64,000 nucleotides of DNA. Origin: Yersinia enterocolitica (GTDB lineage: Bacteria > Pseudomonadota > Gammaproteobacteria > Enterobacterales > Enterobacteriaceae). The stretch lies in contig NBTC02000002.1 of NCBI GenBank assembly GCA_002082245.2, positions 2,294,001 to 2,358,000 of the forward strand, read 5' to 3'. The translations under genes were made by a program, and so were the position numbers. This document shows positions 9,417-19,010 of this stretch, one piece after another (within the stretch, counting starts at the first letter, position 1; each line of letters starts with the position of its first letter). The notes under the pieces are model-generated. The model saw only the letters and a list, made by a program, of their open reading frames with translations, was not told where the DNA came from and searched no databases.

Positions 9417-9539
9417 TACCCTTCTTACTTGAGGTTACTGCTGTGTTAGCGGCTCTCACTCGCCCGAATTACTGACAAGGGTCAGTTCATCGGAACTCAT
9501 TCGTTGGCTACCTTGCTGTAATCAAATTATTTTGGGTAA
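9417..9539 (-). repeat. palindromic intergenic repeat between recA and recX
   Basis: It starts TACCC and ends GGGTA (terminal inverted repeat). On the minus strand it reads AAAATAATTTGATTACAGCA... with an internal ACTGACCCTTGTCAGT hairpin, the same layout as repeats at 47213, 54595 and 55753. It resembles the mobile palindromic units described in Yersinia (YPAL/ERIC class; class name from memory). Confidence 0.75.
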
Positions 9540-9637
9540 CAGCCTTCTCTCTCGGCGTTGCAGGTAGGTACGGGCTCTGATTATTTTGGATATGAGCAGG
9601 AGTGGAGAGCTGAATACGAATTGCTATTTACTTACTC

Positions 9638-9662
9638 AAGCGGCCCAATTAATGGGCCGCTT
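9638..9662. terminator. hairpin downstream of recA
   Basis: A perfect hairpin AAGCGGCCC-AATTAAT-GGGCCGCTT lies 50 bases after the recA stop. No T-run follows on the minus strand, so it is likely a leaky terminator or 3' stabiliser that lets some reading pass into recX. Confidence 0.6.
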
Positions 9663-9711
9663 GTTAACTACTTAATCTGCTGATACTAACGCGCTGTTTT
9701 AACCTTATTAA

Positions 9712-10776
9712 TTAAAACTCTTCGCTAGTTTCATCAGTCTCATCGGCAAATGCTGCTGTTGCTACAGGTTGTTCGCCGTTCCCACCGTTAAGTAGCATTT
9801 CACGCAGTTTTTTATCCAACTCTGCCGCAACCGCTGGGTTTTCTTTTAAATAGTTGCTGGCATTCGCTTTACCTTGACCAATTTTGTCGCCGTTGTAGCT
9901 ATACCATGCACCTGCTTTCTCAATCAGTTTGTGTTTAACACCCAAATCAACGAGTTCGCCGTTAATATTGATGCCTTCACCGTACAGAATCTGGAATTCA
10001 GCTTGTTTAAATGGCGCTGCAATTTTGTTTTTCACAACTTTAACGCGAGTTTCGCTACCAACAACTACATCGCCTTCTTTTACTGCGCCAATACGGCGAA
10101 TATCCAAACGCACAGACGCGTAAAATTTAAGTGCGTTACCACCGGTGGTAGTTTCAGGGTTACCAAACATAACGCCGATCTTCATACGAATCTGGTTAAT
10201 GAAGATCAGTAAGGTATTCGCATTCTTCAAGTTACCCGCCAGCTTACGCATAGCCTGGCTCATCATACGTGCCGCAAGGCCCATGTGAGAGTCACCGATT
10301 TCGCCTTCAATCTCGGCTTTAGGCGTCAATGCAGCAACCGAGTCAACGATGATAACGTCAACAGCACCAGAACGAGTCAATGCATCACAGATTTCCAATG
10401 CTTGCTCACCAGTATCTGGCTGAGAACAAAGCAGGTTATCAATATCTACACCTAATTTTTTGGCATAAATTGGGTCAAGAGCATGCTCAGCATCGATAAA
10501 TGCACAAGTCTTGCCTTCACGCTGTGCGGAAGCAATAACCTGTAACGTTAGCGTTGTTTTACCTGATGACTCAGGACCATAAATCTCAACAATACGCCCC
10601 ATTGGCAAGCCACCGGCTCCCAATGCGATATCAAGAGAAAGGGAACCGGTAGAGATGGTTTCAACATCCATTGAGCGGTCTTCGCCAAGGCGCATAATAG
10701 AGCCTTTACCGAATTGTTTTTCAATTTGGCCCAGTGCTGCTGCTAACGCCTTTTGTTTATTCTCATCAATAGCCAT
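9712..10776 (-). CDS. recA: recombinase RecA
   Basis: RecA forms filaments on single-stranded DNA, drives homologous recombination and triggers LexA self-cleavage. The 354-residue protein shows Walker [10 protein letters not shown] (about residues 66-74), Walker [11 protein letters not shown], the L1/L2 loop regions ([41 protein letters not shown]) and an acidic C-terminal tail ending [10 protein letters not shown]. The LexA-controlled promoter lies upstream at 10855-10882. Confidence 0.99.
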   Translation of the reverse strand: MAIDENKQKALAAALGQIEKQFGKGSIMRLGEDRSMDVETISTGSLSLDIALGAGGLPMGRIVEIYGPESSGKTTLTLQVIASAQREGKTCAFIDAEHALDPIYAKKLGVDIDNLLCSQPDTGEQALEICDALTRSGAVDVIIVDSVAALTPKAEIEGEIGDSHMGLAARMMSQAMRKLAGNLKNANTLLIFINQIRMKIGVMFGNPETTTGGNALKFYASVRLDIRRIGAVKEGDVVVGSETRVKVVKNKIAAPFKQAEFQILYGEGININGELVDLGVKHKLIEKAGAWYSYNGDKIGQGKANASNYLKENPAVAAELDKKLREMLLNGGNGEQPVATAAFADETDETSEEF

Positions 10777-10854
10777 TTTTACTCCCTCTCTGGTATGCAG
10801 GGGTTACCCCTACCATTACCACTGAATGTTGTTTTATGCAGGAAATTACCGCTA

Positions 10855-10882
10855 ATTATACTGTACAATCATACAGTATCAA
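10855..10882 (-). promoter_or_regulatory. recA promoter with LexA (SOS) box
   Basis: On the minus strand TTGATA (-35, 10882-10877) and TATAAT (-10, 10860-10855) are separated by exactly 16 bases, CTGTATGATTGTACAG, a perfect CTG-N10-CAG LexA site at 10861-10876. LexA binding would therefore block RNA polymerase directly. Confidence 0.95.
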
Positions 10883-10890
10883 GCCTATTT

Positions 10891-11379
10891 TTACAGAAAA
10901 TCATCGAATAGTGTTTGTAGCGCGAAAACAGCCGCTTGCAGCCTTACTGCATCGCGATCACCGGGGAAAATCTGTTTGCATGCCAAAATCTGCCCTTCAC
11001 GTGCCGCGAAAGCAAACCATACCGTACCAACCGGTTTATCCGCACTGCCACCATCAGGCCCGGCAATGCCACTAATAGATACCGCGAAGTCAGCATTCGC
11101 TTCTCTCAATGCTCCGAGCGCCATCTCTCGTACTACGGCTTCACTCACAGCACCATAATTTGCTAACGTGATTTCGTCCACACCGAGCAAATCGTGTTTG
11201 GCTGCATTACTGTATGTCACGAAACCACGGTCAAAGTACGCTGAACTCCCCGCAATATCAGTTAATGCTTTGGCCACCCAACCCCCTGTACAGGACTCAG
11301 CACAGGTCACCCAGGCACCACGGGCCTTTAGCTTATTCCCGATTGCAATACTGAGCTGGCGTAATTGTTTCTCGCTCAT
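10891..11379 (-). CDS. pncC: nicotinamide-nucleotide amidase PncC
   Basis: PncC (formerly YgaD, CinA C-terminal domain) deamidates NMN to nicotinate mononucleotide in pyridine-nucleotide recycling. The 162-residue single-domain protein carries TCAESCTGGWVAKALTD, a GAVSEAVVREMA segment and the SISGIAGPDGGSADKPVGTVWFA core typical of CinA amidase domains. It ends 115 bases before the recA start, as in E. coli. Confidence 0.95.
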   Translation of the reverse strand: MSEKQLRQLSIAIGNKLKARGAWVTCAESCTGGWVAKALTDIAGSSAYFDRGFVTYSNAAKHDLLGVDEITLANYGAVSEAVVREMALGALREANADFAVSISGIAGPDGGSADKPVGTVWFAFAAREGQILACKQIFPGDRDAVRLQAAVFALQTLFDDFL

Positions 11380-11636
11380 TGTTGCCCCCTACTCTAATAA
11401 AATCTCCCGCCGCCGATAGTAGCACTTCTTTAGCCCGTAACGACAACCACTGTCAGTTATGCGAAACCTCTCGCAAGGAGGAATGAAAAAAAGCGCTTTC
11501 CCGTACAAAGCTTTACCTCACAGGCTTAGCTGTTAGTATCAAAAGGGCTGTTTGAATTTATCGGCAACGTAGGATGCGGCAAGTTGCATCAGGGGTACTG
11601 GATAGTTATCCGGGATGATGAACTAAGGACGAGATA

Positions 11637-12965
11637 GTGAAAAAAACGCTTAACGCCTTTTTCCCACTTTATAGTGCAACCGTTTTGATGTTGCTGGGTT
11701 CAGGCTTATTGACGACCTATATTTCGCTAAGGTTGACCGCCATCCATGTCTCAGGTGCATTAATTGGGGCAATTATTGCCGCAAATTATATTGGTCTGGT
11801 GATCGGTGGCAAGGTTGGCCATTTTCTGATTGCCCGCGTAGGCCATATTCGCGCTTATGTCGCCTGTGCCGGTATTATCACGGCAGCCGTGTTAAGCCAT
11901 GGACTTACTGAATACATCCCCGCATGGGTAGTTCTGCGCTTGATTATTGGCCTCTGTATGATGTGTCAGTTTATGGTGCTGGAAAGTTGGCTCAATGATC
12001 AGGCAGCCTCTAATCAACGCGGTATCGTGTTTGGTGTTTATATGGCTGCAACCTATGCCGGTATGGCGTTAGGTCAGGTGGTATTAATGCTCCAACCTGA
12101 GTTGGGTCTGAGCACCCTGATGATTATTGCGCTATTTTTTGCCCTTTGCCTGGTGCCTGTAGCCCTAACAACGCGCAGTAATGCCCAACAAATGTCCCCA
12201 GCCCCTATGGAGCTGAAATTCTTTATCAGTTCAATTCCCAAAATACTGGCATCAACTTTGGTAATTGGCATGATTGTCGGCTCCTTCTATGGTCTGGCAC
12301 CGGTCTATGCCAGCCTGCAATCGCTATCAACGCAGGAGACCGGCCTGTTTATGGCATTATCTATCTTTGCCGGTTTAGTGGCCCAACTTCCTCTCAGTTG
12401 GTTGTCCGATCGCTATAACCGCACGCTACTGATCCGTATTAACGCATTATTACTGGCATTAACTGCACTGCCGCTGGCCCTGGTGCCCCATATCTCGTTC
12501 CATTTTTTACTGGGTCTGGGGTTTGTCGTCAGCATGTTGCAGTTCACCCTCTACCCACTGGTGGTCGCTCTGGCTAATGACCTGATTGCACCAGAGCGGC
12601 GAGTGTCACTGGCGGCATGCTTACTGATGTCATTTGGCGTTGGCGCCAGTATTGGGCCGCTCGCTGTAGGTGCCCTGATTCAGCCATTGGGTGGCAATAT
12701 TCTATATGCATTCTTCGTACTGTGTGGTGTGAGCCTGATAACACTGAGCAGAACGGTGAAACAAGATCAGGACGAATTCGTTAACGATGCCCCGGTTCCA
12801 CACATGGCAATACCGGACAGCCTGGTCAGTTCCCCACTGTCACCAGCGCTGAACCCTAGCTTTGACGAGCAAATGATCCACGATGTTATGCCGCCTCCTG
12901 ACCAACAAGAAGAAGTAGAAAAAACAGAGGAATCGTCTGCAACAGACACACCTAACGCCCCGTAA
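11637..12965 (+). CDS. MFS transporter, YcaD-like, with long hydrophilic tail
   Basis: A 442-residue major-facilitator protein with about 12 membrane segments. It starts with GTG eight bases after an AAGGA ribosome site. The layout resembles the E. coli YcaD group (early SGLLTTYISLRL, VVLRLIIGLCMMCQFMVLESWLN near residue 100), whose substrate is unknown. After the last membrane segment (about residue 375) there is a cytosolic tail of about 60 residues rich in proline and acidic residues, which most MFS proteins lack. It stands alone, at the border between the housekeeping block and the catabolic genes. Confidence 0.8.
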   Translation: MKKTLNAFFPLYSATVLMLLGSGLLTTYISLRLTAIHVSGALIGAIIAANYIGLVIGGKVGHFLIARVGHIRAYVACAGIITAAVLSHGLTEYIPAWVVLRLIIGLCMMCQFMVLESWLNDQAASNQRGIVFGVYMAATYAGMALGQVVLMLQPELGLSTLMIIALFFALCLVPVALTTRSNAQQMSPAPMELKFFISSIPKILASTLVIGMIVGSFYGLAPVYASLQSLSTQETGLFMALSIFAGLVAQLPLSWLSDRYNRTLLIRINALLLALTALPLALVPHISFHFLLGLGFVVSMLQFTLYPLVVALANDLIAPERRVSLAACLLMSFGVGASIGPLAVGALIQPLGGNILYAFFVLCGVSLITLSRTVKQDQDEFVNDAPVPHMAIPDSLVSSPLSPALNPSFDEQMIHDVMPPPDQQEEVEKTEESSATDTPNAP

Positions 12966-13088
12966 CTCGGGGTCATAGGGGTATCAGTTTGTTTGTACAG
13001 CCTCTCTGACGTTAAAATTCGGTACAGCTTGTTATTTATTCAGCTTTGAATAAAAATACCAGCATCAGATAATTAGCGGGACGGAACC

Positions 13089-14033
13089 ATGTCGAGACAA
13101 GATGAGCAACGGTTGCTGGTGAAAATAGCCACGCTGTATTACAGCGAAGGTATGAAGCAATCTGAAATTGCTGACAGCCTGCATTTATCTCAATCTTTTG
13201 TCTCCCGAGCGATCACCCGCTGCGTTAAAGAAGGAGTGGTGAAAATCAGCGTGATTCAGCCTGCCAATATGTTTATTGGTATCGAATCACGGATTCAAAA
13301 ACACTATGGAATCGATCAGGCCATTGTGGTGGATATTGCTGATGACGCCAACCCAGTCCAAATAAAGCAAGCTATTGGTTCTGCTGCTGCCCATTACATG
13401 CAAACCAGTATTCGCCCAAACGATATGGTGGGGATCTCTTCGTGGAGTAGCACTATCCGGGCGATGGTTGATAATCTTCATCCGCTTAACATCAAAACCA
13501 GCGGGGTTATCCAATTACTGGGAGGGGTTGGCCCCAATGGTAATGTGCAAGCCACCTTGTTAACTCAAGCATTAGCCAATATTTTAAATTGTCCGGCTTA
13601 CTTGCTGCCCGCTCAAAGTATTGAACGTTCGACAGAAGACCGCGCACGCTTGATATCCAGTGGTGAAGTTGCCGATGTAGTGAATAAATTTGCCGAAGTT
13701 GATCTGGCATTGGTGGGAATTGGTGATCTGGAGCCATCACAGCTATTGAGAAACTCCGGTAACTATTATCACGAAGAGATGCTCAAGTTACTGGCAGAGC
13801 GTGGGGCCGTGGGTGATTTATGTCTGCATTATTTTGATGCTGCTGGCGATGCGGTACTTAGCGATGAAGAAGATCCAGTGATTGGTATGTCGCTACCACA
13901 ACTGCGTGCCTGCCCCCGAGTGGTAGCGCTGGCAGGAGGGGTAGGGAAAAGTGCTGCCATTCGTGGTGCACTGACGGGTAACTATGTTGATGTATTGATT
14001 ACCGACAGGTTAACCGCCGAAACCTTACTTTAA
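13089..14033 (+). CDS. SorC/DeoR-type sugar-responsive transcriptional regulator
   Basis: A 314-residue SorC-family regulator: an N-terminal helix-turn-helix (YYSEGMKQSEIADSLHLSQSFVSRA, about residues 18-42) and a C-terminal sugar-phosphate-binding domain (VGISSWSSTIRAMV; GGVGPNGNVQATLL; LVGIGDLEPSQLL). It converges on the isomerase-kinase-transketolase-ABC operon (14113-23300) and is the only regulator in that module, so it probably senses a phosphorylated intermediate of that pathway. Its target is inferred only from location. Confidence 0.85.
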   Translation: MSRQDEQRLLVKIATLYYSEGMKQSEIADSLHLSQSFVSRAITRCVKEGVVKISVIQPANMFIGIESRIQKHYGIDQAIVVDIADDANPVQIKQAIGSAAAHYMQTSIRPNDMVGISSWSSTIRAMVDNLHPLNIKTSGVIQLLGGVGPNGNVQATLLTQALANILNCPAYLLPAQSIERSTEDRARLISSGEVADVVNKFAEVDLALVGIGDLEPSQLLRNSGNYYHEEMLKLLAERGAVGDLCLHYFDAAGDAVLSDEEDPVIGMSLPQLRACPRVVALAGGVGKSAAIRGALTGNYVDVLITDRLTAETLL

Positions 14034-14112
14034 AGCGACTGTGCTCGGTTAATAATCACCATAATGATTCACCGCGCCCTCCCTGGTGCGGCATTTGATA
14101 ATGTCATTGAAA

Positions 14113-15543
14113 CTAAAGCGGCGACTTCCCATGCCAGTAACAATCAACTCCCAGATACTTACTGAATGCTTCTTGCAATACCTGAGCCGTCGCTGAATGG
14201 TTCATTGCCACATGGTGTTCGAAACCATTATTACAGATATGCGTAAGTAAGCTTTCCAGCTGTGGCACTTCCACTACCGCACGGCAACCCACGGTATCTA
14301 ACTCGTCACTGACAGAACGGCCTTCACCGACATAAGCCCGAACCCGACCGGTAAAATCATCAGAAGAGAGGCGGAAATAGGTCAATGGCCCGGATTTCAT
14401 GCGGCCATGGACAGCACCACAGGTATTCTCGCAACCTACAGTTGTTCCGATAATATCAGCGGTGCCCATGGTTGAGCTTTCCAGACTTTCACTGGCAAAG
14501 TTGCCACAGTGGAATAACACACATTTATCACGTTCTGCGCCAAAGTTATTATTCCAGTCAGCAATTGAGGCCGGCGCCAGTGAGCAACTCGCCAGTGCAT
14601 ACATCGATAGTGCCCCCATTACATCCACTTCACAGGCACTTGGCATCAGTTGCCCGGACATCACGCTCATAATGGAACAGACGTTGATACCCAAATTCTG
14701 TTGCAGCGAGGTCCAGCACTGCATGGCGGTGGTATCGATATCGTTGGCGATGATCCATTCACTGATAACCACAAACAGTTTCGCCATTTTGTGTAACTTA
14801 TCTTGTGGGATGGCACTGGTGTCACCGTTGGCTTTTAACAGCGCCAGTTTTTCACCAACACGAATATCGTTATCACTGAGATTAGCGACGCGGAAGAACA
14901 CTTCGGATAAATCGAGCGTTTCAACAGTAATGCCCAAATTCTCCAATAACTTCTCGCTGTAGCGCACAGTATTAAAGTTAGTTGGACGAGCACCAATAGC
15001 CCCGACACGCACCCGTTTCATGGCATGCACCACACGGCACAGTTGTACAAATTGTTCGACGTCGTGGCTAAATATTTCGCTGTTTAGACTACAAACATGC
15101 TGCTTGGTCAATGTGAATGGAATGCCATATTGGCGCAGATTGTTACATAACGAGATTTTGCCGCAGAAGCTGTCGCGACGCGTCGCTAGCCCCATTTTAT
15201 CCAGCGCATCTTCTTCAGCCTGTACTAATACCGGTACTTTAAGGCCCGAAAGGCGAATAGCATCTGAGACACTTTTTTCATCACCAAAGTTGGGCAGAAT
15301 CACCACTACACCATGGATCTCTTCGCTGTGCTTACGGAATAACTCGGCACACACGTTGGCATCACGCCAGTTTTCAACCCCCCCCAAGGGGGTTTGCTCT
15401 TCATTGAGCATAATGATGTTGATGCCCAGTCTATCAAACAGCGCCTGAGCATCACGGCGCGCGTCAGCCACCAGATAGCTTGGGAAAAACCCCCGGTTGC
15501 CGATAATCACCGCGAAAGTTAACTTACGAGGTATTGCTGACAT
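14113..15543 (-). CDS. L-fucose/arabinose isomerase-like sugar isomerase
   Basis: A 476-residue protein of the fucose/arabinose isomerase fold, distinct from the true FucI at 33018. Residues matching the metal site are visible: E305 in CEVDVMGA, D329 in IADWNN, H345 in FHCGNF, with a histidine-rich C-terminal segment GFEHHVAMNHS. It should interconvert an aldose and its ketose with Mn2+. It is the last gene of an operon with a ketose kinase and split transketolase, so it probably forms the ketose for that kinase. An AGGAG site precedes the ATG. D-apiose is one candidate substrate; that is inference. Confidence 0.75.
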   Translation of the reverse strand: MSAIPRKLTFAVIIGNRGFFPSYLVADARRDAQALFDRLGINIIMLNEEQTPLGGVENWRDANVCAELFRKHSEEIHGVVVILPNFGDEKSVSDAIRLSGLKVPVLVQAEEDALDKMGLATRRDSFCGKISLCNNLRQYGIPFTLTKQHVCSLNSEIFSHDVEQFVQLCRVVHAMKRVRVGAIGARPTNFNTVRYSEKLLENLGITVETLDLSEVFFRVANLSDNDIRVGEKLALLKANGDTSAIPQDKLHKMAKLFVVISEWIIANDIDTTAMQCWTSLQQNLGINVCSIMSVMSGQLMPSACEVDVMGALSMYALASCSLAPASIADWNNNFGAERDKCVLFHCGNFASESLESSTMGTADIIGTTVGCENTCGAVHGRMKSGPLTYFRLSSDDFTGRVRAYVGEGRSVSDELDTVGCRAVVEVPQLESLLTHICNNGFEHHVAMNHSATAQVLQEAFSKYLGVDCYWHGKSPL

Positions 15544-15563
15544 ATGCTTACTCCTAGTGTGGG

Positions 15564-17051
15564 TTATTTCGGCTGAAAACGCGCACGCGCGATGGCCGTT
15601 TGCCAGAGGCTATAGTTATCTTGCATCTCCGCACTTTGAGCGCGCGGTTCGATGTATTCCACTTCACGGGGAAGTGCGGCTAATTGCTGGTTATCCTGCC
15701 ACCAGCCAAGGGTTTTCCCGCCTAAATATGCCGCCCCCAGTGCCGATACTTCGGCGGTATGGTTGCGTATCAACGTGCGCTGCAACAGGTCGGCTTGAAA
15801 TTGCATCAACCAGCGGTTGCTGGTCGCTCCACCATCTACCCGCAGCCGTTCAAGACGATGGTTGCCAGCCCGCTCCATAGCAAAAAAGACGTCGGCTATT
15901 TGGTAGGCGACCGACTCTAACCCGGCGCGGACTAATACCGCAGGGGTGGTAGCATCGGTCAAGCCGCAGAACAGACCACGAGCCTGGCTATCCCAATAAG
16001 GCGCCCCTAATCCCGAGAGGGCTGGAACAAAATAGACGCCCTGATTACCTGACTGACTTTGCGCCATCTCGGTCAAGTGCGCTAAATCCGTGATACCTAG
16101 CATGCGTGAAACCCACGCCACCCCCGAACCGGTATGCGTGATATTGCCTTCGAGGGCGTAACGTAGTTCACCGTCATGCCAGGCAATGGTGGTACTCAGG
16201 CCATTGCTCTGTGTTACCGCCTGCTTCACGGTAGTCATCAGGGAAGAGCCGGTACCATAGGTCGCTTTGATTTCGCCCGCACGGTCACCGCCCTGCCCAT
16301 AGAGTGCAGCGTGGGAGTCGCCGATTTGTGCCACAATCGGTATCCCCTGTGGCAAGCCAATAATACCGGGATTACCGGTATGTCCGTGGATAGCCGCCGA
16401 GGGTAATACCGCAGGCAGACAAAGACTGGGAATACCAAATAGCGCCAGCAGGTCAGGATCCCATTGGCCGGAATGAATATTAAACAGTTGGGTACGGGCT
16501 GCATTGGAGAAATCGGTCGAGAAACTTTGGCCGCCACTGAGCTGCCAGGTTAACCAACAGTCGATGGTTCCGACGCACAGTTCACCGTGAGCCGCACGTT
16601 CCACACCACGTGGGATTTCTGCCAGCATGCCGTGAACCTTGGCGGCCGGAAACAGCGGATCAATCGGCAATCCAGTGCGTTCGGCAATCATTGCCGCCTC
16701 CGGTAACTGGCTCAGCGTTTGACAGAAAAGCTCTGAGCGCCGACATTGCCAACTCACCACTGGCGTCAGTGGTGTGCCGGTCTCCCGCTCCCAAATCAGC
16801 ACCGACTCACGCTGGTTACTGATGGCAACACCGGCCACCCGCGCACCTGCCAACTGGTTCAGACAGCCTTCGATTGCCAAAGAGACCGCCTGCCAGATAG
16901 CCAGCGGGTCCTGCTCTGCCCAACCAGGCCTTGGGTGATTCAACAGAAGAGGCACTGAAGCCTTCGCCAGAATCTGCCCGGCAGTGTCCACTGCAATGGC
17001 TTTGGCATTGGTGGTGCCTTCATCAATAGCCAGAATAATCGGCGTTGACAT
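15564..17051 (-). CDS. FGGY-family carbohydrate kinase (glycerol/ketose kinase-like)
   Basis: The kinase has the FGGY ATPase fold: phosphate-1 motif IDEGTTNAKAIAVD at the start, TYGTGSSLMTT and NITHTGSGVAWV in the middle, and a C-terminal VDGGATSNRWLMQFQADLL. Overall it resembles glycerol kinases, but the partners (isomerase, transketolase) favour a ketopentose substrate. The ATG at 17051 has a GAGGAG site six to seven bases upstream inside the preceding gene's end; an in-frame TTG at 17069 lacks support. 495 residues. Candidate activity: apulose-type kinase, by context only. Confidence 0.8.
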   Translation of the reverse strand: MSTPIILAIDEGTTNAKAIAVDTAGQILAKASVPLLLNHPRPGWAEQDPLAIWQAVSLAIEGCLNQLAGARVAGVAISNQRESVLIWERETGTPLTPVVSWQCRRSELFCQTLSQLPEAAMIAERTGLPIDPLFPAAKVHGMLAEIPRGVERAAHGELCVGTIDCWLTWQLSGGQSFSTDFSNAARTQLFNIHSGQWDPDLLALFGIPSLCLPAVLPSAAIHGHTGNPGIIGLPQGIPIVAQIGDSHAALYGQGGDRAGEIKATYGTGSSLMTTVKQAVTQSNGLSTTIAWHDGELRYALEGNITHTGSGVAWVSRMLGITDLAHLTEMAQSQSGNQGVYFVPALSGLGAPYWDSQARGLFCGLTDATTPAVLVRAGLESVAYQIADVFFAMERAGNHRLERLRVDGGATSNRWLMQFQADLLQRTLIRNHTAEVSALGAAYLGGKTLGWWQDNQQLAALPREVEYIEPRAQSAEMQDNYSLWQTAIARARFQPK

Positions 17052-17053
17052 GA

Positions 17054-17998
17054 TTACTCTCCTCGGCAAAACCGCAGAGCATGCGCTACAATGCCTGCCG
17101 CATCAAAACCATGATAGGCACGCATATCTGCCCTGTCGGCAGCAATCGCATAGCCGCCATCAGGAATACCTAATCTCACCAATGGGATCCCACTGCCCGC
17201 TTCGGCCAACACTTCAGCCACCAAACTGCCCACACCACCATTAATGTTGTGCTCTTCGATGGTAATCACCCGCTGACTCTTCTGGAGAATGGCTAACAGT
17301 TGCTGAGTATCACACGGACGAATAGAAGAAACGTTGACCACCGCAGCAGAAACGTTGTTATCCGCCAGTATCGCGGCAGCGCTTACAGCCTCATGCACTG
17401 TAGAACCCATCGCTACCAGAGCAATATCCTGACCATCCTGCAAGACATCAATCTGCCCCGGAACAAAGTGGTAGTGCTCATCATGGAGTTGTGGCAAGGA
17501 TTTGCCGTCCAGACGAATATAGACCGGTCCCTGATGGGCGATAGCATAATCAATTATTTGACGGCACTCTTGTGGGTCAGAGGGAGCATAAATTTCGATA
17601 TTGCCAAAACCACGTAAGATAGAAATATCATCGATACAGTGATGAGTACTGGCCAGCGGCCCGTAACTGGCGCCAGAATTGAGACCGAACAACTTAACAT
17701 TGCTATTGTTGTAGCAAACATCGATTTTTAGCTGCTCATTGGAGCGTGAAATCAGGAATGGCGCGGCATTACAGGTTACTGCAACTTTCCCGCCCATGGA
17801 TAAGCCCACGGCGGTGCCGACCATCGCTTGTTCGGCAATACCTACGTTAACCACACGATCAGGGAAGCGAGCAGTAAACGGCCCGATTTTCGCCGTCGAA
17901 GTGGAATCAGCCACCACCGGAACCAGATCAACACCGTTATCCACGGCTTTGATAAACTGCTCAACCATCACTGAGGCCAAATGTTCTGCATTACTCAT
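17054..17998 (-). CDS. transketolase C-terminal subunit
   Basis: This 314-residue protein is the pyrimidine-binding plus C-terminal half of a split transketolase. The catalytic glutamate is E56 in NVGIAEQAMVGTAVG and the C-terminal domain includes TIEEHNINGGVGSLVAEVLAE. It overlaps the N-terminal subunit by eight bases and the kinase follows two bases after its stop, so the two halves are made together. Split transketolases of this type occur in special-purpose sugar operons such as the apulose-4-phosphate route (AptAB). Confidence 0.88.
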   Translation of the reverse strand: MSNAEHLASVMVEQFIKAVDNGVDLVPVVADSTSTAKIGPFTARFPDRVVNVGIAEQAMVGTAVGLSMGGKVAVTCNAAPFLISRSNEQLKIDVCYNNSNVKLFGLNSGASYGPLASTHHCIDDISILRGFGNIEIYAPSDPQECRQIIDYAIAHQGPVYIRLDGKSLPQLHDEHYHFVPGQIDVLQDGQDIALVAMGSTVHEAVSAAAILADNNVSAAVVNVSSIRPCDTQQLLAILQKSQRVITIEEHNINGGVGSLVAEVLAEAGSGIPLVRLGIPDGGYAIAADRADMRAYHGFDAAGIVAHALRFCRGE

Positions 17999-18821
17999 CG
18001 CTCAATTCCTCCAGTGCCAGATCAATTTCAGCACCTTTCGGCACCCGGTGGTGCCACTCCACGCGCCCTTGAATAAAGGAGATACCGGCACCTTTTTCGG
18101 TGTTGGCAATCACCACATTGGGTTTACCCTTGGGTTGTAATGCCTCCAGTGTTTCCACCACCGATTGCATGTTATTACCCTGGCATTCCGTTACTTCTAA
18201 ACCAAATGCACGCCATTTATCCGCCAACGGGTCGGTATTCATAATTGACTTGGTGGTGCCCGCCAGTTGGAGTTTGTTTTTATCGTTAATGATTATCAGA
18301 TTGTCTAACTGATAGTGAGCAGCCACTAATGCCGCTTCCCAGTTACTGCCTTCGGCTAATTCACCGTCGCCGGTCAGAACAAACACTCGGCGTTTGCTGT
18401 TGGCGCGTTTTGCCGCTAATGCGATCCCGACTGCGACCGGCAAACCATGTCCTAGCGCGCCGGTATTTAATTCGATCCCCGGCGTTTTGTGTTTTACCGG
18501 ATGGCCCGGCAGATGAGAGTTAGCGTGTTGATAAGTTGCCAACCATTCCTCTGGGAAATAACCCGCTTCCGCCAGACAACAGTAATAGCCGCCAACGGCA
18601 TGGCCCTTAGATTGCACATAGATATCGCGCTCAGGATCAGTTAACCGGTCAGGTGCGCAATTAAGGATGCGGAAATAGAGTGCGGTCAGAATCTCTACCT
18701 GCGAAAGATCAGCACCGGTATGCCCCCCTGCGGGGCTGTTCGCATTAAGCAGGACGATCCGGCGGCGGATAGCCCGCGCCTTTCTCACCAGCTCATCGAT
18801 TGACAGTGAATACGGATTCAT
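17991..18821 (-). CDS. transketolase N-terminal (thiamine-diphosphate) subunit
   Basis: 276 residues forming the PP domain of a split transketolase. The thiamine-diphosphate/Mg2+ motif starts GDGELAEGSNWEAAL at residue 151 and ends at N180 in IIINDKN. Substrate-side motifs SPAGGHTGADLS and GHPVKHKTPGIE are present. Together with the downstream subunit it should transfer a two-carbon unit between a ketose phosphate and an aldose phosphate. It is the first enzyme gene after a 189-base gap following the transporter genes. Confidence 0.88.
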   Translation of the reverse strand: MNPYSLSIDELVRKARAIRRRIVLLNANSPAGGHTGADLSQVEILTALYFRILNCAPDRLTDPERDIYVQSKGHAVGGYYCCLAEAGYFPEEWLATYQHANSHLPGHPVKHKTPGIELNTGALGHGLPVAVGIALAAKRANSKRRVFVLTGDGELAEGSNWEAALVAAHYQLDNLIIINDKNKLQLAGTTKSIMNTDPLADKWRAFGLEVTECQGNNMQSVVETLEALQPKGKPNVVIANTEKGAGISFIQGRVEWHHRVPKGAEIDLALEELSDE

Positions 18822-19010
18822 GACATTACCTCTCTTATATTTTCCTTCGCCATTGAATTTTTACTCATTGGCGAATATTTATTCTTGATGGTGCTAAAAA
18901 ATAGCTTTCATCAAGCCTGACCGGAAAGCCTCCTCCGGCGTTACCTCTTCAGTGTTCTGCGGCTTAGGGCACGGTGTTACCCCATCAGCCCATTAGCCGT
19001 TATGGGTTCT

